Source: Paenibacillus nanensis
GTDB lineage: Bacteria; Bacillota; Bacilli; Paenibacillales; Paenibacillaceae
Direction of reading: 5' to 3'
Assembly: GCF_003583765.1 (NCBI RefSeq)
Contig: NZ_QXQA01000001.1
Span: forward strand, 1 to 64,000
Length of the DNA stretch: 64,000 bases
Positions 21,636 to 31,416 of this stretch are shown here, in pieces; the first letter of the stretch is position 1, and the number at the start of each line of letters is the position of its first letter. Below the pieces are notes generated by a model. It ran no database searches. It had not been told where the DNA came from and saw only the letters and a program-made list of their open reading frames with translations. The position numbers were made by a program, and so were the translations under genes.

Positions 21636-22505
21636 ATGGCAAAGAGGGTCGAAGAACCATTTAAGTTACTTGAGTTTATTGAGGGGGTAGAGAAGTGGCG
21701 AAAATCATTTGAAAAAATGTGTTCAGAAATACTTCATTGTAGATATAAAAAGCATACAGTCACAAGAATCGATGGTTCTGGTGGGGATGATGGAATAGAT
21801 GTGATTGTTATAACACCGAAGAATAAGAAGTATATCTATCAATGTAAATTTTATACAGGAAGATTAGGTAGTGCTCAAAGAAAAAAAATAACAGATTCAT
21901 TTTTGACTGCATATAAAAAAAATAAAGGATTAAAAAAGTGGATATTGGTGGTACCAAAGACTTTGGATATAAATGAATTTCGTTGGTGGAATGGCTTTTG
22001 CGAAAAACATTCGGATAAAGAGATACAATTTAAGCTATGGCATGAAGATGCGTTGCTTAACTTACTGCATAAATATAAGCTGTATGATCACTATTTTCAA
22101 TTTAAAGATCCATTTAAGAAATCACGAAAGACTTTTGAGATGAGTTTCAGACCGATAATATCTGAATTCGAGAGTGGTAAGGATTATTTTCAGATATCTG
22201 AACTTGAGACTATGAAAATCGTTTCTGCAGAATGGAAGGCTTCTTCATACTTAGAATTTCGAAATTCATCAATTGCCTACATGTTAGATAATTTCTCATC
22301 AAACTTATGCTTTGTTACTGGCTTGATTCAACGTGCAGAGCCTCTTGTTCAAGCGGAGTTCAAATTTTTAATTAAACATTATTTTATACCTGAATATTAT
22401 CGATTATGTAGACAACGAAATAACGAAAAAGATGAGAAAAACATTGAGTTCTATATAAATAATAATGCTGAGACACTTAGAGATAAATTACTTGATGATG
22501 AATGA
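21636..22505 (+). CDS. Mrr-like PD-(D/E)xK endonuclease
   Basis: 289 residues. The N-terminal third has the Mrr-type nuclease core: GSGGDDGIDVIVI (D55) then YIYQCKFYTG (Q69, K71), the D-x13-Q-x-K arrangement of restriction endonuclease-like folds acting on DNA. The rest is unrecognised, with a FEMSFRPIISEF segment and a Glu/Asn-rich tail. ATG 21636 is taken because TAGGAGAG is 6-7 bases upstream; the ORF runs further upstream without a ribosome site. It lies 113 bases after the STAS/ATPase gene in the same direction, so it may be the effector of that cassette. Confidence 0.72.
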   Translation: MAKRVEEPFKLLEFIEGVEKWRKSFEKMCSEILHCRYKKHTVTRIDGSGGDDGIDVIVITPKNKKYIYQCKFYTGRLGSAQRKKITDSFLTAYKKNKGLKKWILVVPKTLDINEFRWWNGFCEKHSDKEIQFKLWHEDALLNLLHKYKLYDHYFQFKDPFKKSRKTFEMSFRPIISEFESGKDYFQISELETMKIVSAEWKASSYLEFRNSSIAYMLDNFSSNLCFVTGLIQRAEPLVQAEFKFLIKHYFIPEYYRLCRQRNNEKDEKNIEFYINNNAETLRDKLLDDE

Positions 22506-22611
22506 TAATACCTTTTTAAAGCACAGATAAAAAAACCAAATATGCTTGTAGTGAATATTAGTTTGAAGTATTATTTAATTGAATAAAATAATGATTAGAT
22601 TTGTCGGAAGC

Positions 22612-22657
22612 ACCGCAATTTCCCTATACTCGATCAAGGGGATATTGCGGTCTTTTT
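22612..22657 (+). terminator. Rho-independent terminator
   Basis: ACCGCAAT and ATTGCGGT arms, with an inner CCC/GGG pairing, followed by TTTTT. It separates the nuclease gene from the next small gene. Confidence 0.8.
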
Positions 22658-22684
22658 GCGTTTCTGAAAAAAAAGAGGATGAAT

Positions 22685-22951
22685 ATGAAATGTTGTACAT
22701 TTTGTTTTAAAAAGCCCGAAAGGTTGTTTAATCATTTAATTCATGACATAGGATCTCTCTGCTTAGAGTGTTACATGAAGATTCAAGCATCTTGCTCAGT
22801 TTGTAATGAGAGCTTAATGCCAGGAGAATTTCAAAAGGACGTGACTTTCAAAATTAAGGCGAAGTTTATTGGTATGAGCGAAAAAAGTATTATTGTGTGT
22901 GATTGTTGTTATGCAGAGGTTCAACATAGGTTTCCTGAACAAATGGCATGA
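22685..22951 (+). CDS. Small cysteine-rich zinc-ribbon-like protein
   Basis: 88 residues with four Cys pairs or clusters: CCTFC near the start, CLEC, CSVC and a CDCC segment. These suggest two zinc-binding knuckles. ATG 22685 has AGAGG 6 bases upstream; an in-frame ATG at 22679 is too close to it. The gene is isolated between a terminator and 340 bp of non-coding sequence before hsdM. No named family recognised. Confidence 0.5.
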   Translation: MKCCTFCFKKPERLFNHLIHDIGSLCLECYMKIQASCSVCNESLMPGEFQKDVTFKIKAKFIGMSEKSIIVCDCCYAEVQHRFPEQMA

Positions 22952-23291
22952 ATAGACAAGTATAAGGTCATGTTTTTTTGGAATTCTTGTGAGTAAATAA
23001 AAATCTAAGATACCATTCAATAAGTTGATAGCTATTGCTATTGTTTTGTTTATACCGCTTTATGGCTTGGTTTAAGGCTGTAAGCTGTCTTTGCTTACCT
23101 TTGACTACATCTCTGGTTATCTGACCTGTATTGGCTCGTTTAGTGCCTTAAATCTCATTTACAACCATATGTAAAGGTTGGCCAATCCCGATAATTGTTA
23201 AAGGGTCAGAGATATTCGCTCTCCTCGCTATCATGTATAATAATGATATAGTTTCTGAAAATAAGAGAAATAGTTCATTGGGGGAATAAAG
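22952..23291 (+). other. Intergenic region upstream of the type I restriction operon
   Basis: No gene seen. A -10 box TATAAT at 23236-23241 lies 50 bases before hsdM but lacks a good -35; the hsdM ribosome site is GGGGGAA. Confidence 0.4.
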
Positions 23292-24821
23292 ATGAGTGAG
23301 CAAGTTACTTCTCAGCAAATAAACTCAGTTTTATGGCAAGCGGCGGATACATTCCGAGGGAAAATTGATTCCAGTACATATAAGGACTACATCCTGACGA
23401 TGTTGTTTATCAAGTATTTGAGTGATGCGTATAAAGAGCACGTAGAAGAATACACCAAACGTTATAATGGTGATCAGCAACGGATTCAACGTGCATTATC
23501 CAGGGAACGTTTCGTATTAGATGAGCTTTCTACTTTCGATTATTTATATAGCAAACGAACTGATCCTGAAATCGGTGAGATCATAAATAAAGCATTGGAA
23601 CGTTTGGAGAACGAGAACACAGGGAAACTGCGTGGAGTATTCCGTAATATCGACTTTAACAGTGAAGCAACACTGGGTAAGGCAAAAGAAAGAAATGCGA
23701 TGCTCCGTGCATTGTTGGAGGATTTCAACAAACTTACTTTGAAGCCATCCGTTGTAGGTAGCGAAGACGTTATTGGTGATGCCTATCAATTTATGATTGA
23801 ACGCTTTGCATCGGATGCTGGTAAGAAGGGTGGAGAATTCTTTACACCTTCCATGGTTTCCGAACTTCTTGCCCGACTTGTAAAGCCGAAAGAAAACGAC
23901 CGTATCTACGACCCAGCTTGTGGTTCAGGCTCCCTGCTTATTAAGGTAGCAAATCAAGTACCGAATAAGAAGGTGGCCATTTATGGACAGGAACGCAACG
24001 GGCAAACGCACTCCTTAGCTCTCATGAACATGTACCTGCACGGAATTGATGATGGAAAGATTGAATGGGGTGACACGTTATCGAATCCACTTCACTTGGA
24101 AGATGGCAAGTTGATGCGTTTTCAGGTAATAGTTGCCAATCCTCCCTTTTCTTTGGATAAATGGGCTATGGGGTTTGCAGGCGAAGGGAATACTGACGAG
24201 AAGTTCAAGATGGAAGCAAGTCTGGATCAGCACAGAAGATTCGAGTGGGGCGTACCGCCAGCATCCAAGGGTGATTATGCGTTTGTGCAACATATGCTTT
24301 ATTCGTTAGCTGAGAATGGGCGTATGGCTACAATTCTTCCCCATGGGGTTTTATTCCGTGGATCGAGCGAAGAAAAGATTCGTCAACAAATTATCGAAAT
24401 GAACCTTCTGGATGCAGTTATAGGATTACCAGAAGGGCTATTCTTCGGTACAAGTATCCCAGCCTGTATTATGGTCTTCAAGAAGAACCGTAATCGTAAA
24501 GATGTATTGTTTATTGATGCATCAAGTGAAGGTAATTATGAAAAAGGAAAGAATCAGAACAAATTGCGGGAAGAAGATCTTCAAAGAATTATGGAAGTGT
24601 ATGAGAAATATGAATCCATCGATAAGTATTCGTATGTTGCCACAGTAAGTGAAATTAGAGAGAATGAGTTCAACCTGAACATTCCAAGGTATGTAGATAC
24701 GATTGCAGAAGAAGTGAAGGTAGACATGGAACAAGTGAAAGAGAATATTGTGAGAATTAAGCAGGAGCTTCAAGAGGTTGAGTTGCAAATGGATAAATAT
24801 CTAATAGAGTTGGGATTGTAG
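23292..24821 (+). CDS. hsdM: Type I restriction-modification system, methyltransferase subunit HsdM
   Basis: 509 residues. An N-terminal HsdM helical domain (WQAADTFRGKIDSSTYKDYI) is followed by an N6-adenine methyltransferase domain with SAM motif I YDPACGSGSLL near 209 and catalytic motif IV VANPPFS near 281. A C-terminal coiled coil probably contacts HsdS. It modifies adenine in the bipartite site chosen by HsdS and, together with HsdR, forms the restriction complex. hsdM, hsdS and hsdR follow in that order with gaps of 8 and about 42 bases, so this is one operon. Confidence 0.95.
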   Translation: MSEQVTSQQINSVLWQAADTFRGKIDSSTYKDYILTMLFIKYLSDAYKEHVEEYTKRYNGDQQRIQRALSRERFVLDELSTFDYLYSKRTDPEIGEIINKALERLENENTGKLRGVFRNIDFNSEATLGKAKERNAMLRALLEDFNKLTLKPSVVGSEDVIGDAYQFMIERFASDAGKKGGEFFTPSMVSELLARLVKPKENDRIYDPACGSGSLLIKVANQVPNKKVAIYGQERNGQTHSLALMNMYLHGIDDGKIEWGDTLSNPLHLEDGKLMRFQVIVANPPFSLDKWAMGFAGEGNTDEKFKMEASLDQHRRFEWGVPPASKGDYAFVQHMLYSLAENGRMATILPHGVLFRGSSEEKIRQQIIEMNLLDAVIGLPEGLFFGTSIPACIMVFKKNRNRKDVLFIDASSEGNYEKGKNQNKLREEDLQRIMEVYEKYESIDKYSYVATVSEIRENEFNLNIPRYVDTIAEEVKVDMEQVKENIVRIKQELQEVELQMDKYLIELGL

Positions 24822-24829
24822 GTGAGATC

Positions 24830-26071
24830 GTGAACGATATATATATTAGTCCACCTGATAGCTACAAGAAAACAGCTATTGGAATGATACCTTCCGATTG
24901 GGGGATTCAAAAGTTCAAAGAAATCACAGATATATTAAAGTGTGGGATAGCAAGCACACCAACTTATGTGGACGAAGGAGTGCCCTTTCTTTCATCACAG
25001 AATGTTAAAGAAAATAAACTTGTTCTGGATAAGTTTAATTACGTGTCTCAGGAATTCCATGAAAAACTAACCAAAAAAGATAAACCTCAAAAGGGAGATA
25101 TTCTCTATACAAGAGTTGGGGCAAGCTTTGGTAAAGCGGCAGTTGTTGATGTTGATTGGGAGTTTAGTGTGTATGTTAGTTTAACTCTAATAAGGATGAA
25201 GAAGAACTATGATAATATATTCTATTCTTATCTCCTTAATTCGGATAAATATGTTTCTATAGCTCGCCAGACTGTATTTCAAGGAGGAGGCGTTCAAAAT
25301 TTGAATGTCAAAGTAGTTGAAGACTTTGACATGGTTGTTCCCCCTATCAAAGAACAACAAAAAATAGCCTCTATCCTATCCACCTGGGATAAAGCAATTG
25401 AGCTAAAAGAAAAGCTAATCGAACAGAAAAAAGAGCAGAAAAAAGGGTTAATGCAGTTGTTGATGACAGGGAAGGTCAGATTGTCTGGGTATGAGGGTGA
25501 TTGGACTCACTACACGCTTGGAACGATTGTATCAAACAAGTCGGGGTCATTTGACTCAAGTAAAGAGCAGGAAGTAAGGAAGTGTGTTGAGTTGGAACAC
25601 ATAAACTCTGAAACTGCAACTATTAATGGATACATCGGATCAGATGAATCAAAAAGTATGAAAAATGTTTTCTATAAAGGCGATATCCTTTTTGGGAAAT
25701 TAAGACCATACCTCCGAAAGTATTGGCAAGCTTCTTTTGATGGAGTATGTTCCTCTGAAATATGGGTATTAAAACCAGCAGATTCTAAAATACTATCTGT
25801 CAATTATTTAAGATACATTGTCCAAACGGAAATGTTTATAATGAACTGCAATAAAACCACGGGATCCAAAATGCCAAGAGCAGATTGGGGACATCTTTCT
25901 GATTTAACACTGCATATTCCTCCAATTGATGAACAAGAAAGCATTTCGAATTTGATGAATGTGATGGATAAAGAGATTGGTCTATTAATAACAGAAGTTA
26001 AAGCCTTAGAAGAACAAAAGAAGGGTCTTATGCAACTCTTATTGACAGGAAAAGTGCGGGTAAAGGTATAA
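24830..26071 (+). CDS. hsdS: Type I restriction-modification system, specificity subunit HsdS
   Basis: 413 residues with two target-recognition domains (about 15-165 and 220-365). Each is followed by a conserved helical spacer: EQQKIASILSTWDKAIELKE and DEQESISNLMNVMDKEIG. Both spacers end in the near-identical QKKGLMQLLMTGKVR / QKKGLMQLLLTGKVR, which shows the internal duplication typical of HsdS. Starts at GTG 24830 after AGGTGAG. No inverted-repeat or second hsdS copy that would indicate phase-variable recombination was found nearby. Confidence 0.93.
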   Translation: MNDIYISPPDSYKKTAIGMIPSDWGIQKFKEITDILKCGIASTPTYVDEGVPFLSSQNVKENKLVLDKFNYVSQEFHEKLTKKDKPQKGDILYTRVGASFGKAAVVDVDWEFSVYVSLTLIRMKKNYDNIFYSYLLNSDKYVSIARQTVFQGGGVQNLNVKVVEDFDMVVPPIKEQQKIASILSTWDKAIELKEKLIEQKKEQKKGLMQLLMTGKVRLSGYEGDWTHYTLGTIVSNKSGSFDSSKEQEVRKCVELEHINSETATINGYIGSDESKSMKNVFYKGDILFGKLRPYLRKYWQASFDGVCSSEIWVLKPADSKILSVNYLRYIVQTEMFIMNCNKTTGSKMPRADWGHLSDLTLHIPPIDEQESISNLMNVMDKEIGLLITEVKALEEQKKGLMQLLLTGKVRVKV

Positions 26072-26113
26072 CCTTTGCCCTTTTTATCTAACTCCTACCT
26101 TGGAGGTGTGAAT

Positions 26114-29100
26114 GTGGAACGACCAAATAGCTATGATGAGCGATATATAAGTCAACAGCCTGCACTTGAGGTTTTGCAAGGTTTGAAATATAAGATTCTT
26201 ATTCCTGAACAAGCTGAGTTAATGCGTGGTGGTTCATATGAGGTTTTAGTTAAAACGGTATTGGAAGAACGATTAATAGAGTTCAATTCTTATGAATACA
26301 AAGGTGTTGCATATAAATTTAGTCAGAATAACATCAAGCAGGCTATTCGGGATTTGGATGAGCCATTAACAGACGGACTTGTTAAAACGAATGAGAAGAT
26401 CTTCGAAACATTGATGTTGGGGCGAAGCTACACGGAGTTCTTACCCGATGGCTCTAAGAAGTCTTTCACGATTCAGTACATCGATTGGGACAACTTCGAT
26501 AACAACGTTTTCCATGTGGTTGAGGAATTTGCTGTAGAGCGGATGGATGGGCGTGGTACGGTACGTCCTGATGTTGTGTTGTTCGTGAATGGGATCCCGT
26601 TTGCGGTTATTGAATGCAAGAAGGCATCCATCTCCATGGAGCAAGGGATTAGCCAAATGATCCGTAACCAGGGGAAGGACTATGCTCCTCAACTCTTTAA
26701 GTTTGTGCAAATCGTCATGTCAACGAACAAAAATGAGACGAAGTATGCAACTTGCAACACGCCAAAGAAGTTTTGGTCGGTATGGAAGGAAGAGAAAGAA
26801 GAATGGTTGCAAGCATTATTAGATGAAACCATCGAAGGACGCTTGCCAACTATGCAAGACATGAATATCATCTCGCTATTTCATCCTGAACGGTTGCTGG
26901 AACTTACTCATTTCTTTACCTTGTTTGATAAGGATGTTAAGAAGGTCACTCGCTATCAGCAATATTTTGCGATTAAGGAAATCATCAAGACGATCCAGGA
27001 ATTTGATGAAAATGGGAATCGTCAATCTGGTGTCATATGGCATACTCAGGGCTCAGGAAAGAGCTTAACAATGGTGATGCTGGCAAAGTATATCCTTTCT
27101 GAGATGAATGAGCATAATCCGAAAGTGGTTGTTGTTACTGATCGTGTGGAATTGGATAAACAGATACATAAGACATTCAAGCACACCAGGTTAAAGGCAA
27201 GCAGGGCAACTAAAGGGTCACATCTGGTTGATCTTATAAAAGATAACAATGCGGATATCGTAACGACATTGGTTCACAAGTTCGATACGGCATCGACACA
27301 GTTAAAGCCTGTAGAGTCGAAGGATATCTTCATCTTGGTTGATGAATCTCATAGGACGCAGTATGGTGAACTTCACATCAAGATGAAAAAGGTTTTTCCA
27401 AATGCCTGTTATTTGGGTTTCACAGGCACGCCGCTCATGAAGAAAGAAAAGAGCACCATGATTAAGTTCGGCAAGTTAATTCATACATATACAATTGCAG
27501 ACGGGGTTAGAGATAAGGCAATTGTTCCACTTCTATATGAAGGGAAAATGGTCGATCAAACTGTTAATCAGAAAGCAATCGACAACCGCCTTGAAATGAT
27601 TACACGCAATCTAAATGACAAGCAAAAAGATGAAGTAATGAAAAAGTGGAGTCAATTCGAGCGAATTGCGTCCTCTAATCAGAGGATTAGTATGATTGCC
27701 TTCGATATTAATCAGCACTTTCTGGACAATTATAAAACACAAGGCAGTCAGTTTAAAGCTATGCTGGCGACAAATAGTAAGATCGAAGCAATTCGTTATT
27801 TAGAGGCGTTCGAAGAGCTTGGTGATCTTACCTGTGCAGTTGTCATCTCCCCTCCTGACCAACGTGAAGGACATGAGGTAGTTGATGAGGTATCAAGAGA
27901 TAAGGTTTTAAATTTTTGGAATCGAATGATGAATCGTTATGGTGACGACGAATCCTATGAGGATGCGATAAAAGAGGATTTCATTGAAGGTGATGAGATT
28001 GAGCTGTTAATTGTCTGCGACAAACTTCTCACAGGTTTTGATGCTCCAAGGGCAACCGTTTTATATATTGATAAGCCAATGAAAGAGCACACGTTATTAC
28101 AGGCAATCGCCAGAGTTAATAGATTATACGATGGTAAGGATTATGGTTTTATAATCGATTACAGAGGATTGCTGGATCGGCTCGATCAAGCATTGGAGAT
28201 GTATTCGGGTGCAGGGCTTGAAAACTTCGATCCGAAAGATTTGAAGGGTGCTATATATGATGTAATAAGTGTAATTGGTTCATTGAGGCAGTACCACTCC
28301 GACTTACTTCAAATCTTCGCTCCAATCAAGAACAAACAGGATACTGAAGAATATGAAGTATGGTTGGAAGATGAGGAACGTAGGCAGGAGTTCTATGGAG
28401 TCCTCTCTAAATTTGGACAAAATCTTGGTATAGCTTTAGAGTCTGAAAAAATCTACAATGCATTGCCACCAGAGGAATTGAAAAGGTATAAGAAGGATTT
28501 GAAGTATTTCCAAGAGCTTCGTAGAGCAGTAAAGCTTAGGTACTCCGATACCATTGACCATAAAGAGTACGAAGCAAAAATGCAGAATCTAATGGACCAT
28601 TACATCTCTGCTGAAGAGGTTATTCGTATCACTAATCCAGTAGATATTCTCAATCAAAAGGCATTTAATGAAGAACTGGAGCGATTAGAATCGAAACGGG
28701 CCAAAGCAGATGCAATTCGTACTCGTCTTACAAAAAGTATCAATACAAAATGGGATGAGAACCCTGCGTATTACAAGAAGTTCTCTGAACGAATAAAGGA
28801 AGCAATTGAGGCTTATAAACAACAACGCATTTCCGAGGCTGAATACTTGCAGAGAATGAATGACCTCAAAAGAGAATATCAGCAAGGGGAACCTGTTGAG
28901 GATTATCCTGATAGCATCAAGAAAAATGCTAATGCTCAGGCTTTCTATGGTGTGACGAAAGACATCATGAAAGAGCAAGTGATGAGTGAAGAATTATTAG
29001 CTGAGTTAGCATTGAAGATGGAAGACATCATTCGTGCTTATACCAAGGTGGATTGGCATGATAACATGGAAGTACACAATCGGATTGCACAGGAATTAGA

Positions 29101-29206
29101 CGATCTTATTTTTGACTTTACGAAAGAGCATAGTGTTAGTCTGGGCTTCGATCAGGTCGACAAAATTATTGAGCAAATAAAGACAGTAGCATTACGTCGT
29201 TATTAA
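26114..29206 (+). CDS. hsdR: Type I restriction-modification system, restriction/translocase subunit HsdR
   Basis: 1030 residues. The N-terminal nuclease has GTVRPDVVLFVNG and AVIECKKAS (the D...E-x-K core). The SF2 motor carries WHTQGSGKSLTM (Walker A), LVDESHRTQYG (motif II), GFTGTPL (motif III) and LLQAIARVNR (motif VI), then a helical C-terminus binding the methylase core. GTG 26114 is chosen because TGGAGG lies 7 bases upstream; GTG 26108 is too close and the TTG at 26075 has no ribosome site. All key motifs are intact, so the system looks functional. Confidence 0.95.
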   Translation: MERPNSYDERYISQQPALEVLQGLKYKILIPEQAELMRGGSYEVLVKTVLEERLIEFNSYEYKGVAYKFSQNNIKQAIRDLDEPLTDGLVKTNEKIFETLMLGRSYTEFLPDGSKKSFTIQYIDWDNFDNNVFHVVEEFAVERMDGRGTVRPDVVLFVNGIPFAVIECKKASISMEQGISQMIRNQGKDYAPQLFKFVQIVMSTNKNETKYATCNTPKKFWSVWKEEKEEWLQALLDETIEGRLPTMQDMNIISLFHPERLLELTHFFTLFDKDVKKVTRYQQYFAIKEIIKTIQEFDENGNRQSGVIWHTQGSGKSLTMVMLAKYILSEMNEHNPKVVVVTDRVELDKQIHKTFKHTRLKASRATKGSHLVDLIKDNNADIVTTLVHKFDTASTQLKPVESKDIFILVDESHRTQYGELHIKMKKVFPNACYLGFTGTPLMKKEKSTMIKFGKLIHTYTIADGVRDKAIVPLLYEGKMVDQTVNQKAIDNRLEMITRNLNDKQKDEVMKKWSQFERIASSNQRISMIAFDINQHFLDNYKTQGSQFKAMLATNSKIEAIRYLEAFEELGDLTCAVVISPPDQREGHEVVDEVSRDKVLNFWNRMMNRYGDDESYEDAIKEDFIEGDEIELLIVCDKLLTGFDAPRATVLYIDKPMKEHTLLQAIARVNRLYDGKDYGFIIDYRGLLDRLDQALEMYSGAGLENFDPKDLKGAIYDVISVIGSLRQYHSDLLQIFAPIKNKQDTEEYEVWLEDEERRQEFYGVLSKFGQNLGIALESEKIYNALPPEELKRYKKDLKYFQELRRAVKLRYSDTIDHKEYEAKMQNLMDHYISAEEVIRITNPVDILNQKAFNEELERLESKRAKADAIRTRLTKSINTKWDENPAYYKKFSERIKEAIEAYKQQRISEAEYLQRMNDLKREYQQGEPVEDYPDSIKKNANAQAFYGVTKDIMKEQVMSEELLAELALKMEDIIRAYTKVDWHDNMEVHNRIAQELDDLIFDFTKEHSVSLGFDQVDKIIEQIKTVALRRY

Positions 29207-29218
29207 GGTAGTGACAAC

Positions 29219-29944
29219 ATGGAAAAACATCAGATTGTATATGCCAATCGAATAATTGAATTTTTCATTGAACGAAAAAACGTGAAAAATGTGAATCTCA
29301 ACATCAAGCCTAACATGACGATTATGGTATCGGCTTCGGAGAAAGTCCCGCTTAATTTTATCTACGATTTTGTAAAGAGTAAGGGCGGCTGGATCTTGAA
29401 GAATGTAAAGAACTTCGAACGGGTTCAGTCCTATAAACAAAGTGAACGTGAATTTGTCAGCGGTGAGTCGTACAAGTATTTAGGTAAGCAGTACCGTTTG
29501 CGTGTGGAAACTGCTATTGAAGAAGAGCGGGTTAAGTATTACCGAGGCTTTATAATTCTCATCGTAAAAGACCCAAATGATCGTGCTCGAAAAGCCAAGT
29601 TGATGGATGAGTGGTACCGAGAGAAGGCGATCAAAACATTTGAAATGTCGTTAGATAAGCAGTATCCACTGGTGCAAAAATATGGGGTTAAAAAACCGAG
29701 AATTGATTTACGAATTATGAAGGCAAGGTGGGGGTCTGCACTAATTGATTCAAATACAATCCTTCTTAATTCAGAGTTGATAAAAGCCCCTAAACATTGC
29801 ATTGATTATGTAATGTTACATGAATTGATTCACTTTCAATTTAACGATCATAAGGACAGCTTCTACAATATGCTTTTTTCTTTAATGCCCGATTGGGAAA
29901 AGAGAAAGGCAATGTTGGACGAAGAAATTGTTAGGGAACTGTAG
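29219..29944 (+). CDS. DUF45 / YgjP-like zinc metallopeptidase
   Basis: 241 residues of the YgjP/SprT-like family. The zinc site is HELIHFQFNDH (HExxH followed by a third His) near 200-211, preceded by the family motif ARWGSALIDSNTILLNSEL. It starts 12 bases after hsdR and is therefore part of the same operon. Proteins of this kind often accompany type I restriction operons; a role in controlling or cleaving restriction subunits has been suggested for such neighbours but is not shown here. A terminator follows. Confidence 0.88.
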   Translation: MEKHQIVYANRIIEFFIERKNVKNVNLNIKPNMTIMVSASEKVPLNFIYDFVKSKGGWILKNVKNFERVQSYKQSEREFVSGESYKYLGKQYRLRVETAIEEERVKYYRGFIILIVKDPNDRARKAKLMDEWYREKAIKTFEMSLDKQYPLVQKYGVKKPRIDLRIMKARWGSALIDSNTILLNSELIKAPKHCIDYVMLHELIHFQFNDHKDSFYNMLFSLMPDWEKRKAMLDEEIVREL

Positions 29945-29981
29945 GTGCTGAATGTAGAATTGATCAATATAATATTCATCT

Positions 29982-30025
29982 AAGCCGAGTTGATTTAGCT
30001 AAGCTGATTTCACTCGGCTTTTTTA
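29982..30025 (+). terminator. Terminator of the hsd operon
   Basis: AAGCCGAGT and ACTCGGCTT arms followed by TTTTTT. Confidence 0.85.
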
Positions 30026-30057
30026 CTTTCAGGTCAATTACTCCGAATTATATCCCT

Positions 30058-30513
30058 CTAAACCCTGTATTCTTTGCTTTCTCCTATCATAAGGTGAAAG
30101 GTGACAATCCCCCTTACTATGGAGTATGGATCCCTGTGGTAAAAGTTCGGTGTTTTATCCTCATTGTCGTGATGAAACAGCAACCTTCCATCTTTCGAAA
30201 CCCAATCATATGAATAGCCTTCATTGAGACGCTCGGTAACGTATAGTCTGGTATCGTCGATAAATACGATCGTTGCACGTTGGACACCCTCAGAACTCCG
30301 CAGTCCAGTGGTGTCTGTATCCTCCACTGCCTTAATAGCATGGGCAAATTCTTTTGTTAGATATTCAAGATCGGTCAACCTCTCCAATCCTATCTCTCTC
30401 CTTTGTCTGTTCGTTACATCATGTATATTACCATTCTGAGAAAAAAGCAAGTTCAATATTTGTAACGACATCCAATTTTTATTGACGAAATCGACTTGCT
30501 TGAGTATGTTCAT
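30058..30513 (-). CDS. Hypothetical protein, possibly TumE/DUF6516-like toxin
   Basis: 151 residues. The C-terminal half (RATIVFIDDTRLYVTERL, then YDWV, LLFHHDNEDKTP and FYHRDPYSIV) has the beta-rich, His/Asp-rich character of TumE-type proteins of the DUF6516 group, but the match is by eye and weak. No clear ribosome site was found at ATG 30513, and a later start at 30471 is possible. It is divergent from fic with about 90 bases between. Function unproven. Confidence 0.5.
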   Translation of the reverse strand: MNILKQVDFVNKNWMSLQILNLLFSQNGNIHDVTNRQRREIGLERLTDLEYLTKEFAHAIKAVEDTDTTGLRSSEGVQRATIVFIDDTRLYVTERLNEGYSYDWVSKDGRLLFHHDNEDKTPNFYHRDPYSIVRGIVTFHLMIGESKEYRV

Positions 30514-30605
30514 GTAGAGTAGGTCTATAGAACGCTCTTAATCTGAGGGATGAGCATGGTGTAAAAGATACGAAATACCGTCCATTTTGCTGAAAGGGGA
30601 TATAA

Positions 30606-31289
30606 ATGATGCATCTTCCTAAAGATTATTTGGATGATCTCTTAGTTCGAATGACACATCATTCTTCTGCAATCGAGAATAACACCACCACGCTTAGCGA
30701 AACCATTGCCATCCTACTTCATCGCATGATTCCTGCCAGAGTAGCGGTACGTGAATTCTTCGAGATTGAGAATCATCGGATGGCTTTCAATTACATTATT
30801 GAGAATATCGATCAAGAGCTTTCGATAGCTATGGTCCGCGAAGTTCACTCCCTCTTAATGGATCGCCTTCATCATGAGAGAGGACGATTCAAATCGAAGG
30901 AAAATTTGATATTAGGGGCGAGCTTCCAAACGGCCTCTCCGACAGAAACGCCTACTCTCATGCATCAATGGCTCCAAAAGCTTAACGATCAGATTCAACA
31001 AGCGAAATCTCAATATGATATCATTGCTTCAGTCTGTTCCAGTCACATTGAATATGAGCGAATCCATCCATTTGCGGATGGAAATGGTCGAACTGGTCGA
31101 TTGCTTATGATGCATCTATTGTTGCGAAATCATATTGTACCCTTTGTTATTCTAAAGGATCACAAGAAAGAGTATTTTCAATTTCTTGAATATCAAGAGG
31201 CAGAAGCATTTACGGAGTATGCCAAGGGAAATATTGATAAAGAACAACAACGGTACAACGCATTTTTTAATTCAGTTCCAGAGCAATAA
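30606..31289 (+). CDS. Class II Fic-domain protein (AMP-transferase-like)
   Basis: 227 residues. The core Fic motif HPFADGNGRTGR starts at His154 and is complete. Near the N-terminus SSAIENN (S20...E24-N25) fits the inhibitory (S/T)xxxE(G/N) helix of class II Fic proteins, in which Glu blocks ATP binding. Such enzymes transfer AMP to target proteins such as gyrase or topoisomerase IV; the target here is unknown. The protein is compact, without the usual C-terminal wHTH. GAAAGGGGA precedes ATG 30606. Confidence 0.88.
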   Translation: MMHLPKDYLDDLLVRMTHHSSAIENNTTTLSETIAILLHRMIPARVAVREFFEIENHRMAFNYIIENIDQELSIAMVREVHSLLMDRLHHERGRFKSKENLILGASFQTASPTETPTLMHQWLQKLNDQIQQAKSQYDIIASVCSSHIEYERIHPFADGNGRTGRLLMMHLLLRNHIVPFVILKDHKKEYFQFLEYQEAEAFTEYAKGNIDKEQQRYNAFFNSVPEQ

Positions 31290-31416
31290 CCAAGAGAGAT
31301 TGCGTGGGCAGACGTATGATAAATTTGAAACAATTGTGGTAGGTGGCAAATTAGGTCTCTGGTGTTGATTATCCACGTAAATAAGCGATTTGGATAATTA
31401 TTGGGAGGGGAGGCTG

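Noticed and set aside
22601..22684. N-terminal extension of the Cys-rich small protein
   Set aside because: The extension reads through a rho-independent terminator; the start at 22685 has its own ribosome site.
24830..26071. Phase-variable hsdS
   Set aside because: No second specificity gene, no inverted repeats and no nearby invertase; the internal repeats are the normal HsdS duplication.
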